A stretch of 64,000 bases of DNA from Mimachlamys varia. Taxonomy: Eukaryota > Mollusca > Bivalvia > Pectinida > Pectinidae. The position numbers and the translations under genes are program-made. Shown one piece after another: positions 14,886 through 30,316 of this stretch. The stretch is taken from NCBI GenBank assembly GCA_947623455.1, contig OX392532.1:49045058-49109057 (forward strand), in the 5' to 3' direction. The notes under the pieces were generated by a model. The model searched no databases, had not been told where the DNA came from, and was given only the letters and a program-made list of their open reading frames with translations. Within the stretch, counting starts at the first letter, position 1. Every line of letters begins with the position of its first letter.

Positions 14886-17800
14886 ACAAAGACTTCTGTT
14901 TCTCGTTACACAGACTTCTGTTTCCCGTCAAACATACTTCTGTATCTCGTCACACAGACTTCTGTATTTGTCACACAGGCTTCTGTATCTTATCACACAG
15001 ACCTCGGTATTTGTACATACAGACTTCTCTATCATATCACACATACTTTTGTATCTTGTCACACATACTTTTGTATTTGTCACACAGAATTATGTATCTT
15101 GTCACACACAGACTTCTGTATTTCGTCACACAGATTTCTGTATCTTGTAACACAGACATATGTATTTTGTAACACATATGTCTGTATCTTATCACACAGA
15201 CATCAGTATTTGTTCACACAGACTTCTGTATCTTGTCACACATATTTCTGTATCTTGTCACACATACTTTTGTATCTCGTCACATGGACTTCTGTATCTT
15301 GTCACACAGTCTTCTTCATAGTCACATAGACTTCTGTATCTTGTCACACAGACCTCGGTATCTTGTAACACAGACTTCTCTATCTTGTCACACAGACCTC
15401 GGTATTTGTACACACAGACTTATCTATCATATCACACATACTTCTGTATCTTATCGAAAAAAAGTTCTGTTTATCGTTACACAGATTTTTGTATCTTGCC
15501 ACACAGACTTCTGTATATTTGTCGAACATACTTCTGTTTCTTGTCACACAAAGACTTCTGTTTCTCGTTACACAGACTTCTGTTTCCCGTCACACGGACT
15601 TCTGTATCTTGTCACAAATATTTCTGTATCTTGTCACACATACTTCTTCATATTCACACAGACTTCTTCATAGTCACACAAACCTCTTCATAGTCACACA
15701 AACCTCGGTATTTGTTCACACAGACTTTTGCATCTTGTCACACTTACCTCTGTTTCTCGTCACACGGACTTCTTCATTGTCACACATACTTCTAAATCTT
15801 GTTACACTGACTTCTGTATTTGTCACATAGACTTAAGTATCTCGTCACACATACCTCTGTATCTAGTCATACAAACTTCTCTATCATGTCACACATACCT
15901 CTGTGTCTCGTCACACATATTTTTGTATCTTGTCACACAGACCTCGGTATTTGTTCACACAGACTTCTGTATCTTGTCACACAGACTTCTGTATCTTATC
16001 ATACAAAGACTTCTGTTTCTCGTTATGCAGATTTCTGTATCTCGTCACACAGACTCCTGTATCTTATCATACAAAGACTTCTGTTTCTCGTTACAAAGAC
16101 TTCTGTATCTCGTCACACAGACTTCTGTATCTTTTCAAACGGACTTCTGTATCATGTTACACATACTTCTGTATCTCGTCACACCGACTTCTGTATCTTT
16201 TCACATAGATTTCTTCGTTTTCACACATACTTCTGTATGTTGTCACACATATTTCTGTATTTGTCACACAGACTTCTGTATCATGTCACATGGACTTGTG
16301 TATCGTGTTACACATATTTCTTTTTTTTTCACACAGACCTTAGTATTTGTTCACAGAGACTTCTGTATATTTGTCACACATACTTCTGTATCTTGTCACA
16401 TGGACTTGTGTATCGTGTCACACATATTTCTGTATCTCGTTACACAGCCTTCTGTATTTCGTCACACAGCTTTCTGTATCTTGTCACACAGCTTTCTGTA
16501 TCTTGTCACACAAAGACTTCTGTTTCTCGTTACCCAGACTTCTGTTTCCCCTCATATAAACTTCTGTATCTTGTCACACGGACTTCTGTATCTTTTAAAA
16601 CAGACTTCTGTATCATGTTACACATACTTCTGTATCTCGTCACACCGACTTCTGTATCTTTTCACATAGGTTTCATCGTTTTCACACATACTTCTGTATT
16701 TGTCATACAGACTTCTGTATCATATCACATGGACTTGTGTATCGTGTTACACATATTTCTGGGTTTTTTCATACAGACCTTAGTATTTGTTCACACAGAT
16801 TTCTGTATATTTGTCACACATACTTCTGTATCTTGTCACATGGACTTGTGTATCGTCTCACACATATTTTTGTATCTCGTTACACAGCTTTCTGTAACTC
16901 GTCACACAGCTTTCTGTATCTTGTCACACAAAGACTTCTGTTTCTCGTTACACAGACTTCTGTTTCCCGTCAAACATACTTCTGTATCTCGTCACACAGA
17001 CTTCTGTATTTGTCACACAGGCTTCTGTATCTTGTCACACAGACCTCGGTATTTGTACATACAGACTTCTCTATCATATCACACATACTTTTGTATCTTT
17101 TCACACATACTTTTGTATTTGTCACACAGAATTATGTATCTTGTCACACACAGACTTCTGTATTTCGTCACACAGATTTCTGTATCTTGTAACACAGACA
17201 TATGTATTTTGTAACACATATGTCTGTATCTTATCACACAGACATCAGTATTTGTTCACACAGACTTCTGTATCTTGTCACACATATTTCTGTATCTTGT
17301 CACACATACTTTTGTATCTCGTCACATGGACTTCTGTATCTTGTCACACAGTCTTCTTCATAGTCACATAGACTTCTGTATCTTGTCACACATACCTCGG
17401 TATCTTGTAACACAGACTTCTCTATCTTGTCACACAGACCTCGGTATTTGTACACACAGACTTATCTATCATATCACACATACTTCTGTATCTTATCGAA
17501 AAAAAGTTCTGTTTATCGTTACACAGATTTTTGTATCTTGCCACACAGACTTCTGTATATTTGTCGAACATACTTCTGTTTCTTGTCACACAAAGACTTC
17601 TGTTTCTCGTTACACAGACTTCTGTTTCCCGTCACACGGACTTCTGTATCTTGTCACAAATATTTCTGTGTCTTGTCACACATACTTCTTCATATTCACA
17701 CATACTTCTTCATAGTCACACAAACCTCTTCATAGTCACACAAACCTCGGTATTTGTTCACACAGACTTTTGCATCTTGTCACACTTACCTCTGTTTCTC

Positions 17801-19142
17801 GTCACACGGACTTCTTCATTGTCACACATACTTCTAAATCTTGTTACACTGACTTCTGTATTTGTCACATAGACTTAAGTATCTCGTCACACATACCTCT
17901 GTATCTAGTCATACAAACTTCTCTATCATGTCACACATACCTCTGTGTCTCGTCACACATATTTTTGTATCTTGTCACACAGACCTCGGTATTTGTTCAC
18001 ACAGACTTCTGTATCTTGTCACACAGACTTCTGTATCTTATCATACAAAGACTTCTGTTTCTCGTTATGCAGATTTCTGTATCTCGTCACACAGACTCCT
18101 GTATCTTATCATACAAAGACTTCTGTTTCTCGTTACAAAGACTTCTGTATCTCGTCACACAGACTTCTGTATCTTTTCAAACGGACTTCTGTATCATGTT
18201 ACACATACTTCTGTATCTCGTCACACCGACTTCTGTATCTTTTCACATAGATTTCTTCGTTTTCACACATACTTCTGTATGTTGTCACACATATTTCTGT
18301 ATTTGTCACACAGACTTCTGTATCATGTCACATGGACTTGTGTATCGTGTTACACATATTTCTTTTTTTTTCACACAGACCTTAGTATTTGTTCACAGAG
18401 ACTTCTGTATATTTGTCACACATACTTCTGTATCTTGTCACATGGACTTGTGTATCGTGTCACACATATTTCTGTATCTCGTTACACAGCCTTCTGTATT
18501 TCGTCACACAGCTTTCTGTATCTTGTCACACAGCTTTCTGTATCTTGTCACACAAAGACTTCTGTTTCTCGTTACCCAGACTTCTGTTTCCCCTCATATA
18601 AACTTCTGTATCTTGTCACACGGACTTCTGTATCTTTTAAAACAGACTTCTGTATCATGTTACACATACTTCTGTATCTCGTCACACCGACTTCTGTATC
18701 TTTTCACATAGGTTTCATCGTTTTCACACATACTTCTGTATTTGTCATACAGACTTCTGTATCATATCACATGGACTTGTGTATCGTGTTACACATATTT
18801 CTGGGTTTTTTCATACAGACCTTAGTATTTGTTCACACAGATTTCTGTATATTTGTCACACATACTTCTGTATCTTGTCACATGGACTTGTGTATCGTCT
18901 CACACATATTTTTGTATCTCGTTACACAGCTTTCTGTAACTCGTCACACAGCTTTCTGTATCTTGTCACACAAAGACTTCTGTTTCTCGTTACACAGACT
19001 TCTGTTTCCCGTCAAACATACTTCTGTATCTCGTCACACAGACTTCTGTATTTGTCACACAGGCTTCTGTATCTTGTCACACAGACCTCGGTATTTGTAC
19101 ATACAGACTTCTCTATCATATCACACATACTTTTGTATCTTG

Positions 19143-19185
19143 TCACACATACTTTTGTATTTGTCACACATACTTTTGTATTTGT
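19143..19185 (+). repeat. HOR copy with one duplicated 21-bp monomer
   Basis: The monomer CACACATACTTTTGTATTTGT occurs twice in a row here and once in the other copies. This lengthens the unit from 2,042 to 2,063 bp and is a clear single-monomer slippage event. Confidence 0.85.
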
Positions 19186-21079
19186 CACACAGAATTATGT
19201 ATCTTGTCACACACAGACTTCTGTATTTCGTCACACAGATTTCTGTATCTTGTAACACAGACATATGTATTTTGTAACACATATGTCTGTATCTTATCAC
19301 ACAGACATCAGTATTTGTTCACACAGACTTCTGTATCTTGTCACACATATTTCTGTATCTTGTCACACATACTTTTGTATCTCGTCACATGGACTTCTGT
19401 ATCTTGTCACACAGTCTTCTTCATAGTCACATAGACTTCTGTATCTTGTCACACAGACCTCGGTATCTTGTAACACAGACTTCTCTATATTGTCACACAG
19501 ACCTCGGTATTTGTACACACAGACTTATCTATCATATCACACATACTTCTGTATCTTATCGAAAAAAAGTTCTGTTTATCGTTACACAGATTTTTGTATC
19601 TTGCCACACAGACTTCTGTATATTTGTCGAACATACTTCTGTTTCTTGTCACACAAAGACTTCTGTTTCTCGTTACACAGACTTCTGTTTCCCGTCACAC
19701 GGACTTCTGTATCTTGTCACAAATATTTCTGTATCTTGTCACACATACTTCTTCATATTCACACAGACTTCTTCATAGTCACACAAACCTCTTCATAGTC
19801 ACACAAACCTCGGTATTTGTTCACACAGACTTTTGCATCTTGTCACACTTACCTCTGTTTCTCGTTCCACGGACTTCTTCATTGTCACACATACTTCTAA
19901 ATCTTGTTACACTGACTTCTGTATTTGTCACATAGACTTAAGTATCTCGTCACACATACCTCTGTATCTAGTCATACAAACTTCTCTATCATGTCACACA
20001 TACCTCTGTGTCTCGTCACACATATTTTTGTATCTTGTCACACAGACCTCGGTATTTGTTCACACAGACTTCTGTATCTTGTCACACAGACTTCTGTATC
20101 TTATCATACAAAGACTTCTGTTTCTCGTTATGCAGATTTCTGTATCTCGTCACACAGACTCCTGTATCTTATCATACAAAGACTTCTGTTTCTCGTTACA
20201 AAGACTTCTGTATCTCGTCACACAGACTTCTGTATCTTTTCAAACGGACTTCTGTATCATGTTACACATACTTCTGTATCTCGTCACACCGACTTCTGTA
20301 TCTTTTCACATAGATTTCTTCGTTTTCACACATACTTCTGTATGTTGTCACACATATTTCTGTATTTGTCACACAGACTTCTGTATCATGTCACATGGAC
20401 TTGTGTATCGTGTTACACATATTTCTTTTTTTTTCACACAGACCTTAGTATTTGTTCACAGAGACTTCTGTATATTTGTCACACATACTTCTGTATCTTG
20501 TCACATGGACTTGTGTATCGTGTCACACATATTTCTGTATCTCGTTACACAGCCTTCTGTATTTCGTCACACAGCTTTCTGAATCTTGTCACACAGCTTT
20601 CTGTACCTTGTCACACAAAGACTTCTGTTTCTCGTTACCCAGACTTCTGTTTCCCCTCATATAAACTTCTGTATCTTGTCACACGGACTTCTGTATCTTT
20701 TAAAACAGACTTCTGTATCATGTTACACATACTTCTGTATCTCGTCACACCGACTTCTGTATCTTTTCACATAGGTTTCATCGTTTTCACACATACTTCT
20801 GTATTTGTCATACAGACTTCTGTATCATATCACATGGACTTGTGTATCGTGTTACACATATTTCTGGGTTTTTTCATACAGACCTTAGTATTTGTTCACA
20901 CAGATTTCTGTATATTTGTCACACATACTTCTGTATCTTGTCACATGGACTTGTGTATCGTCTCACACATATTTTTGTATCTCGTTACACAGCTTTCTGT
21001 AACTCGTCACACAGCTTTCTGTATCTTGTCACACAAAGACTTCTGTTTCTCGTTACACAGACTTCTGTTTCCCGTCAAA

Positions 21080-24000
21080 CAGACTTCTGTATCTTGTCAC
21101 ACGGACTTCTGTATCTTTTAAAACAGACTTCTGTATCTAGTCACACATATTTCTGTATCTTGTCACACGGACTTCTGCATCTTATCACGCAGACTTCCTC
21201 ATTCTAACACAGACTTCTAAATCTTGTTACACTGACTTCTGTATTTGTCACATAGACTTAAGTATCTCGTCACACATACCTCTGTGTCTCGTTACACATA
21301 TTTTTGTATCTTGTCACACAGACCTCGGTATTTGTTCACACAGACTTCTGTATCTTGTCACACAGACTTCTGTATCTTATCATACAAAGACTTCTGTTTC
21401 TCGTTACAAAGACTTCTGTATCTCGTCACACAGACTTCTGTATCTTTTCAAACAGACTTCTGTATCATGCTACACATACTTCTGTATCTCGTCACACCGA
21501 CTTCTGTATCTTTTCACATAGGTTTCTTTTTTTTTCAAACATACTTCTGTATGTTGTCACACATACTTCTGTATTTGTCACACAGACTTCTGTATCATAT
21601 CACATGGACTTGTGTATCGTGTCACACATATTTCTGTTTTTTTTCATACAGACCTTAGTATTTGTTCACACAGATTTCTGTATATTTGTCACACATACTT
21701 CTGTATCTTGTCACATGGACTTCTGTATCTTGTCACGCAGACTTCTTCATTGTCACACAGACTTCTGTATTTGTCACACAGGCTTCTGTATCTTGTCACA
21801 CAAACCTCGGTATTTGTACACACAGACTTATCTATCATATCACACATACTTCTGTATCTTATCGAAAAAAAGTTCTGTTTATCGTAACACAGATTTTTGT
21901 ATCTTGCCACACAGACTTCTGTATATTTGTCGAACATACTTCTGTTTCTTGTCACACAAAGACTTCTGTTTCTCGTTACACAGACTTCTGTTTCCCGTCA
22001 CACGGACTTCTGTATCTTGTCACAAATATTTCTGTATCTTGTCACACATACTTCTTCATATTCACACAGACTTCTTCATAGTCACACAAACTTCTTCATA
22101 GTCACACAAACCTCGGTATTTGTTCACACAGACTTTTGCATCTTGTCACACATACCTCTGTGTCTCGTCACACATATTTTTGTATCTTGTCACACAGATC
22201 TCGGTATTTGTTCACACAGACTTCTGTATCTTGTCACACAGACTTCTGTATCTTATCATACAAAGACTTCTGTTTCTCGTTATGCAGATTTCTGTATCTC
22301 GTCACACAGACTCCTGTATCTTATCATACAAAGACTTCTGTTTCTCGTTACAAAGACTTCTGTATCTCGTCACACAGACTTCTCTATCTTTTCAAACAGA
22401 CTTCTGTATCATGTTACACATACTTCTGTATCTCGTCACACCGACTTCTGTATCTTTTCACATAGATTTCTTCGTTTTCACACATACTTCTGTATGTTGT
22501 CACACATATTTCTGTATTTGTCACACAGACTTCTGTATCATGTCACATGGACTTGTGTATCGTGTTACACATATTTCTTTTTTTTCACACACACCTTAGT
22601 ATTTGTTCACAGAGACTTCTGTATATTTGTCACACATACTTCTGTATCTTGTCACATGGACTTGTTTATCGTGTCACACATATTTCTGTATCTCGTTACA
22701 CAGCCTTCTGTATTTCGTCACACAGCTTTCTGTATCTTGTTACACAGCTTTCTGTATCTTGTCACACAAAGACTTCTGTTTCTCGTTACCCAGACTTCTG
22801 TTTCCCCTCACATAAACTTCTGTATCTTGTCACACGGACTTCTGTATCTTTTAAAACAGACTTCTGTATCATGTTACACATACTTCTGTATCTCGTCACA
22901 CCGACTTCTGTATCTTTTCACATAGGTTTCATCGTTTTCACACATACTTCTGTATTTGTCATACAGACTTCTGTAACATATCACATGGACTTGTGTATCG
23001 TGTTACACATATTTCTGGGTTTTTTCATACAGACCTTAGTATTTGTTCACACAGATTTCTGTATATTTGTCACACATACTTCTGTATCTTGTCACATGGA
23101 CTTGTGTATCGTCTCACACATATTTTTGTATCTCGTTACACAGCTTTCTGTAACTCGTCACACAGCTTTCTGTATCTTGTCACACAAAGACTTCTGTTTC
23201 TCGTTACACAGACTTCTGTTTCCCGTCAAACAGACTTCTGTATCTTGTCACACGGACTTCTGTATCTTTTAAAACAGACTTCTGTATCTTGTCACACATA
23301 TTTCTGTATCTTGTCACACGGACTTCTGTATCTTGTCACGCAGACTTCCTCATTCTAACACAGACTTCTAAATCTTGTTACACTGACTTCTTTATTTGTC
23401 ACATAGACTTAAGTATCTCGTCACACATACCACTGTATCTTGTTATACAAACTTCTCTATCATGTCACACATACCTCTGTGTCTCGTCACACATATTTTT
23501 GTATCTTGTCACACAGACCTCGGTATTTGTTCACACAGACTTCTGTATCTTGTCACACAGACTTCTGTATCTTATCATACAAAGACTTTTGTTTCTCGTT
23601 ACAAAGACTTCTGTATCTCGTCACACAGACTTCTGTATCTTTTCAAACAGACTTCTGTATCATGTTACACATACTTCTGTATCTCGTCAAACAGACTTCT
23701 GTATCATATCACATGGACTTGTGTATCGTGTCACACATATTTCTGTTTTTTTTTCATACAGACCTTAGTATTTGTTCACAAAGATTTCTGTATATTTGTC
23801 ACACATACTTCTGTATCTTGTCACATGGACTTCTGTATCTTGTCACGCAGACTTCTTCATTGTGACACAGACTTCTGTATCGTCTCACACATATTTTTGT
23901 ATCTCGTTACACAGCTTTCTGTAACTCGTCACACAGCTTTCTGTATCTTGTCACACAAAGACTTCTGTTTCTCGTTACACAGACTTCTGTTTCCCGTCAA

Positions 24001-27000
24001 ACAGACTTCTGTATCTTGTCACACGGACTTCTGTATCTTTTAAAACAGACTTCTGTATCTTGTCACACATATTTCTGTATCTTGTCACACGGACTTCTGT
24101 ATCTTGTCACGCAGACTTCCTCATTCTAACACAGACTTCTAAATCTTGTTACACTGACTTCTTTATTTGTCACATAGACTTAAGTATCTCGTCACACATA
24201 CCACTGTATCTTGTTATACAAACTTCTCTATCATGTCACACATACCTCTGTGTCTCGTCACACATATTTTTGTATCTTGTCACACAGACCTCGGTATTTG
24301 TTCACACAGACTTCTGTATCTTGTCACACAGACTTCTGTATCTTATCATACAAAGACTTTTGTTTCTCGTTACAAAGACTTCTGTATCTCGTCACACAGA
24401 CTTCTGTATCTTTTCAAACAGACTTCTGTATCATGTTACACATACTTCTGTATCTCGTCACACAGACTTCTGTATCATATCACATGGACTTGTGTATCGT
24501 GTCACACATATTTCTGTTTTTTTTTCATACAGACCTTAGTATTTGTTCACAAAGATTTCTGTATATTTGTCACACATACTTCTGTATCTTGTCACATGGA
24601 CTTCTGTATCTTGTCACGCAGTCTTCTTCATTGTGACACAGACTTCTGTATCGTCTCACACATATTTTTGTATCTCGTTACACAGCCTTCTGTAACTCGT
24701 CACACAGCTTTCTGTATATTGTCACGCAAAGATTTCTGTTTCTCGTCACACAGACTTCTGTTTCCCGTCACACAGACTTCTGTATCTTGTCACACGGACT
24801 TCTGTATCTTGTCACGCAGACTTCTTCATTGTCACACAGACTTCTGTATCTTGTCACACATATTTCTGTATCTTGTTACACAGACTTCTTCATATTCACA
24901 CAGACTTCTTCATATTCACACAGACTTCTTCATAGTCACCACACAGACTTCTTTATAGTCACACAAACCTCGGTATTTGTTCACACAGACTGTTGCATCT
25001 TGTCACACATTCTTCTGTGTCTCGTCACACGGACTTCTGTATCTTGTCTCGCAGACTTCTGTATCTTGTCGCACAGACTTCTGTATGTTGTCACACATAC
25101 TTCTGTTTCTTTTCACTCGGACTGTTGTATGTTGTCACACATATTTCTTCATTGTCAAACAGAATTCTGTATTTTGTCACTCACAGACTTCTGTATCACG
25201 TGACACACAGACTTCTGTATCTCGTCACACGGACTTCTGTATCTTGTCACGCAGACTTCCTCATTGTCACACTGACGGCTGTTTCTCGTCACACATACTT
25301 CTGTATGTTGTCACACATACTTCTGTATGTCGTCATCTGTATGTTGTCACACATACTTCTGTTTCTTGTCACTCGGACTTTTGTATGTTGTCACACATAT
25401 TTCTTCATTGGCATACAGAATTCTGTATTTTGTCACTCACAGACTTCTGTATCGCGTGTCACACAGACTTCTGTAATTCGTCACACAGACTTCTGTATTT
25501 GTTACACAGACTTCTGTATCTCGTCATACATATTTCATCATTGTCATACAGAATTCTGTATCTTTTCAGACAGACTTCTTCATTGTCACAAATACTTCTG
25601 TGTGTTGTCACACAGACTTCTGTATTTTTCACACAGACTTTTGTATTTGTCACACAGAATTATGTATCTTGTCACACACAGACTTCTGTATTTCGTCACA
25701 CAGATTTCTGCATCTTGTAACACAGACTTATGTATTTTGTAACAAATATTTCTGTATCTTGTCACATAGACATCGGTATTTGTTCACACAGACTTCTGTA
25801 TCTTGTCACACATATTTCTGTATCTTGTCACACATACTTCTGTATCTCGTCACACGGACTTCTGTATCTTGTCACACAGACTTCTTCATAGTCACATAGA
25901 CTTCTGTATCTTGTCACACAGACTGCAGTATCTTGTAAAACAGACTTCTCTATCTTGTCACACAGACTTCTGTATTTGTCACACAGGCTTCTGTATCTTG
26001 TAACACAGACCTCGGTATTTGTACACACAGACTTCTCTATCATATCACACATACTTCTGTATCTTGTCACACATACTTTTGTATTTGTCACACAGAATTA
26101 TGTATCTTGTCACACACAGATTTCTGTACTTCGTCACACAGATTTCTGTATCTTGTAACACAGACATCGGTATTTGTTCACACAGACTTCTGTATCTTGT
26201 CACACATATTTCTGTATCTTGTCACACATACTTCTTTATCTCGTCACACGGACTTCTGTATCTTGTCACCCAGACTTCTGTAACTCGTCACATAGACTTC
26301 TGTTTCTTGTCACACAGCTGCAGTATCTTGTCACACAGACTTCTCTATCTTTTTACACAGACTTCTGTATTTGTCACACAGACTTCTGTATCTTGTCACA
26401 CAGACCTCGGTATCTTGTAACACAGACTTCTCTTTCTTGTCACACAGACTTCTGTATTTGTCACACAGGCTTCTGTATCTTGTCACACAGACCTCGGTAT
26501 TTGTACACACAGACTTCTCTATCATATCACACATACTTTTGTATCTTATCGCAAAAAAAGTTATGTTTATCGTTACACAGATTTTTGTATCTCTTCACAT
26601 AGAATTCTGTATATTTGTCAAACGTACTTCTGTATCTTGTCACACAAAGAATTCTGTTTCTTGTTACACAGACTTCTGTTTCCCGTCACACGGACTTCTG
26701 TATCTTGTCACAAATATTTCTGTATCTTGTCACACATACTTCTTCATATTCACACAGACTTCTTCATAGTCACACAAACTTCTTCACAGTCACACAAACC
26801 TCGGTATTTGTTCACAAAAACTTTTGCATCTTGTCACACATACCTCTGTTTCTCGTCACACGTACTTCTTCATATTCACACAGACTTCATCATAGTCACC
26901 ACACAGACTTCTTTATAGTCACACAAACCTCGGTATTTGTTCACACAGACTTTTGCATCTTGTCACACATTCTTCTGTGTCTCGTCACACGGACCTCTGT

Positions 27001-29547
27001 ATCTTGTCACGCAAACTTCTGTATCTTGTCGCACAGACTTCTGTATGTTGTCACACATACTTCTTTATATTGTCACACATACTTCTGTTTCTTTTCACTC
27101 GGACTTTTGTATGTTGTCACACATATTTCTTCATTGTCAAACAGAATTCTGTATTTTGTCACTCACAGACTTCTGTATCGCGTGACACACAGGCTTCTGT
27201 ATCTCGTCACACGGACTTCTGTATCTTGTCACAAATATTTCTGTATCTTATCACACATACTTCTTCATATTCACACAGACTTATTCATAGTCACACAAAC
27301 TTCTTCATAGTCACACAAACCTCGGTATTTGTTCACACAGACTTTTGCATCTTGTCACACATACCTCTGTTTCTCGTCACACGGACTTCTTCATTGTCAC
27401 ACATACTTCTAAATCTTGTTACACTGACTTCTGTATTTGTCACATAGACTTAAGTATCTCGTCACACATACCTCTGCATCTTGTCATACAAACTTCTCTA
27501 TCATGTCACACATACCTCTGTGTCTCGTCACACATATTTTTGTATCTTATCACACAGACCTCGGTATTTGTTCACACAGACTTCTGTATCTTGTCACACA
27601 GACTTCTGTATCTTATCATACAAAGACTTCTGTTTCTCGTTACAAAGACTTCTGTATCTCGTCACCCCATACTTCTGTATCTTTTCAAACTGACTTTTGT
27701 ATCATGTTACACAGACTTTTGTTTCCCGTCACACAGACTGCTGTATCTTGTCAACCGGACTTCTGTATCTTTTAAAACAGACTTCTGTATCATGTTACAC
27801 ATACTTCTGTATCTCGTCACACCGACTTCTGTATCTTTTCACATAGGTTTCTTCGTTTTCACACATACTTCTGTATTTGTCACACAGACTTCTGTATCAT
27901 GTCACATGGACTTGTGTATCGTGTCACACATATTTTTTTTTTTTTTTCATACATACCTTAGTATTTGTTCACACAGATTTCTGTATATTTGTCACACATA
28001 CTTCTGTATCTTGTCACATGGACTTGTGTATCGTGTCACACATATTTTTGTATCTCGTCACACAGCCTTCTGTAACTTGTCACACAGCTTTCTGTATCTT
28101 GTCACACAAAGACTTCTGTTTCTCGTGACACTGACTTCTGTTTCTCGTCACACAGACTTCTGTATCTTGTTACGCAGACTTCCTCATTGTCACACAGACT
28201 TCTGTATCTTTTCACACATATTTCTGTGTCTTGTCACACAGACTTCTTCATATTCACACTGACTTCTTCATAGTCACCACACATACTTCTTTATAGTCAC
28301 AAAAACCTCGGTATTTGTTCACACAGATTTTTGCATCTTGTCACACATTCTTCTGTGTTTCGTCACACGGACTTCTGTATCTCGTCGCACAGACTTCTGT
28401 TTCCCGTCACACAGACTTCTGTATCTTTTCACACGGACTTCTGTATCTTTTAAAACAGACTTCTGTATCTTGTCACGCTTATTCTGTATCTTGTCACACG
28501 GACTTCTGTATCTTGTCACGCGGACTTCCTCATTGTCACACAGACTTCTGTATCTTGTCACACATATTTCTGTATCTTGTCACACAGACTTCTTCATATT
28601 CACACAGACTTCTTTATAGTCACCACACAGACTTCTTTATAGTCACAAAAACCTCGGTATTTGTTCACACAGACTTTTGCATCTTGTCACACATTCTTCT
28701 CTGTCTCGTCACACGGACTTCTGTATCTCGTCACGCAGACTTCTGTATCTCGTCGCACAGACTTCTGTTTCCCGTCACACAGACTTCTGTATCTTTTCAC
28801 ACGGACTTCTGTATCTTTTAAAACAGACTTCTGTATCTTGTCACACATATTTCTGTATCTTGTCACACGGACTTCTGTATCTTGTCACGCAGACTTCCTC
28901 ATTGTCACACAGACTTCTGTATCTTGTCACACATATTTCTGTATCTTGTCACACAGACTTCTTCATATTCACACAGACTTCTTCATAGTCACCACACATA
29001 CTTCTTTATAGTCACAAATACATCGGTATTTGTTCACACAGACTTTTGCATCTTGTCACACAGACTTCTGTATTTGTCACACAGGCTTCTGTATCTTGTA
29101 ACACATACCTCGGTATTTGTACACACAGACTTCTCTATCATATCACACATACTTCTGTATCTTGTCACACATACTTTTGTATTTGTCACACAGAATTATG
29201 TATCTTGTCACACACAGATTTCTGTATTTCGTTACACAGATTTCTGTATCTTGTCACACAGACATCGGTATTTGTTCACACAGACTTCTGTATCTTGTCA
29301 CACATATTTCTGTATCTTGTCACACATACTTCTGTATCTCGTCACACGGACTTCTGTATCTTGTCACCCAGACTTCTGTAACTCGTCATATAGACTTCTG
29401 TTTCTTGTCACACAGCTGCAGTATCTTGTCACAAAGACTTCTCTATCTTTTTACACAGACTTCTGTATTTGTCACATAGACTTCTGTATCTTGTCACACA
29501 GACCTCGGTATCTTGTCACACAGACTTCTGTATTTGTCACACAGGCT
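21080..29547 (+). repeat. Diverged, partly scrambled satellite segment
   Basis: Monomers continue without interruption, but the 2,042-bp order is lost after about 21,080. Fragments of the HOR reappear out of order (for example 22,120-23,270 resembles the middle of the unit). Monomer types rare in the HOR become common here, such as CACGCAGACTTCCTCATTG and CACTCGGACTTTTGTATG. This is the expected look of an array edge that is homogenised less often. Confidence 0.8.
23106..24647 (+). repeat. Tandem pair of a 771-bp satellite segment
   Basis: GTATCGTCTCACACATAT and its surroundings occur at 23,106, 23,877 and 24,648, spaced exactly 771 bp. The two segments between these points are nearly identical: landmark positions at 23,289, 23,396 and 23,440 recur at 24,060, 24,167 and 24,211. 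It is a second HOR of about 35 monomers, present in only two copies. Confidence 0.85.
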
Positions 29548-30217
29548 TCTGTATCCTGTCACACAGACCTCGGTATTTGTACACACAGACTTCTCTATCA
29601 TATCACACATACTTTTGTATCTTATCGCAAAAAAAGTTATGTTTATCGTTACACAGATTTTTGTATCTCTTCACACAGAATTCTGTATATTTGTCAAACG
29701 TACTTCTGTATCTTGTCACACAAAGAATTCTGTTTCTCGTTACACAGACTTCTGTTTCCCGTCACACGAACTTCTGTATCTTGTCACAAATATTTCTGTA
29801 TCTTGTCACACATACTTCTTCATATTCACACAGACTTCTTCATAGTCACACAAACTTCTTCACAGTCACACACACCTCGGTATTTGTTCACAAAGACTTT
29901 TGCATCTTGTCACACATACCTCTGTTTCTCGTCACACGTACTTCTTCATATTCACACAGACTTCTTCATATTCACACAGACTTCATCATAGTCACCACAC
30001 AGACTTCTTTATAGTCACAAAAACCTCGTTATTTGTTCACACAGACTTTTGCATCTTGTCACACATTCTTCTGTATCTTGTCGCGCAGACTTCTGTATCT
30101 TGTCGCACAGACTTCTGTATGTTGTCACACATACTTCTTTATATTGTCACACATACTTCTGTTTCTTTTCACTCGGACTCTTGTATGTTGTCACACATAT
30201 TTCTTCATTGTCAAACA

Positions 30218-30316
30218 GACTTCTGTATGTTGTCACACATACTTCTGTATGTTGTCACACATACTTCTGTATGTTGTCACACATACTTCTGTATGTTGTC
30301 ACACATACTTCTGTTT
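30218..30316 (+). repeat. Pure 22-bp burst (TATGTTGTCACACATAC type)
   Basis: Four to five successive monomers carrying TATGTTGTCACACATAC are identical to each other. Elsewhere neighbouring monomers always differ. This points to very recent slippage or rolling amplification of a single monomer. It is copied in the 2.5-kb duplicate at 32,733-32,831. Confidence 0.85.

Larger units (their letters stand above)
1..21080 (+). repeat. Higher-order repeat, 2,042-bp period, ~10 copies
   Basis: Landmark sequences recur at 1031, 3051, 5093, 7066, 9108, 11150, 13192, 15233, 17275 and 19338. The spacings are 2020, 2042, 1973, 2042, 2042, 2042, 2041, 2042 and 2063. The modal unit is therefore 2,042 bp, about 93 monomers. 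The exceptions are simple: one 22-bp monomer missing near 1,760; about 68 bp missing near 5,525; one extra 21-bp monomer near 19,160; and an 8- versus 9-T run near 120, 2,096, 4,138, 6,112 and so on. The leftmost unit also differs around 590-760. Copies differ by few substitutions, which indicates recent homogenisation. Confidence 0.95.

Noticed and set aside
21689..21955. Reverse-strand frames in the satellite (CDKYRSLCD-type repeats)
   Set aside because: They occur only where variant monomers have lost the regular TGA; no independent support.
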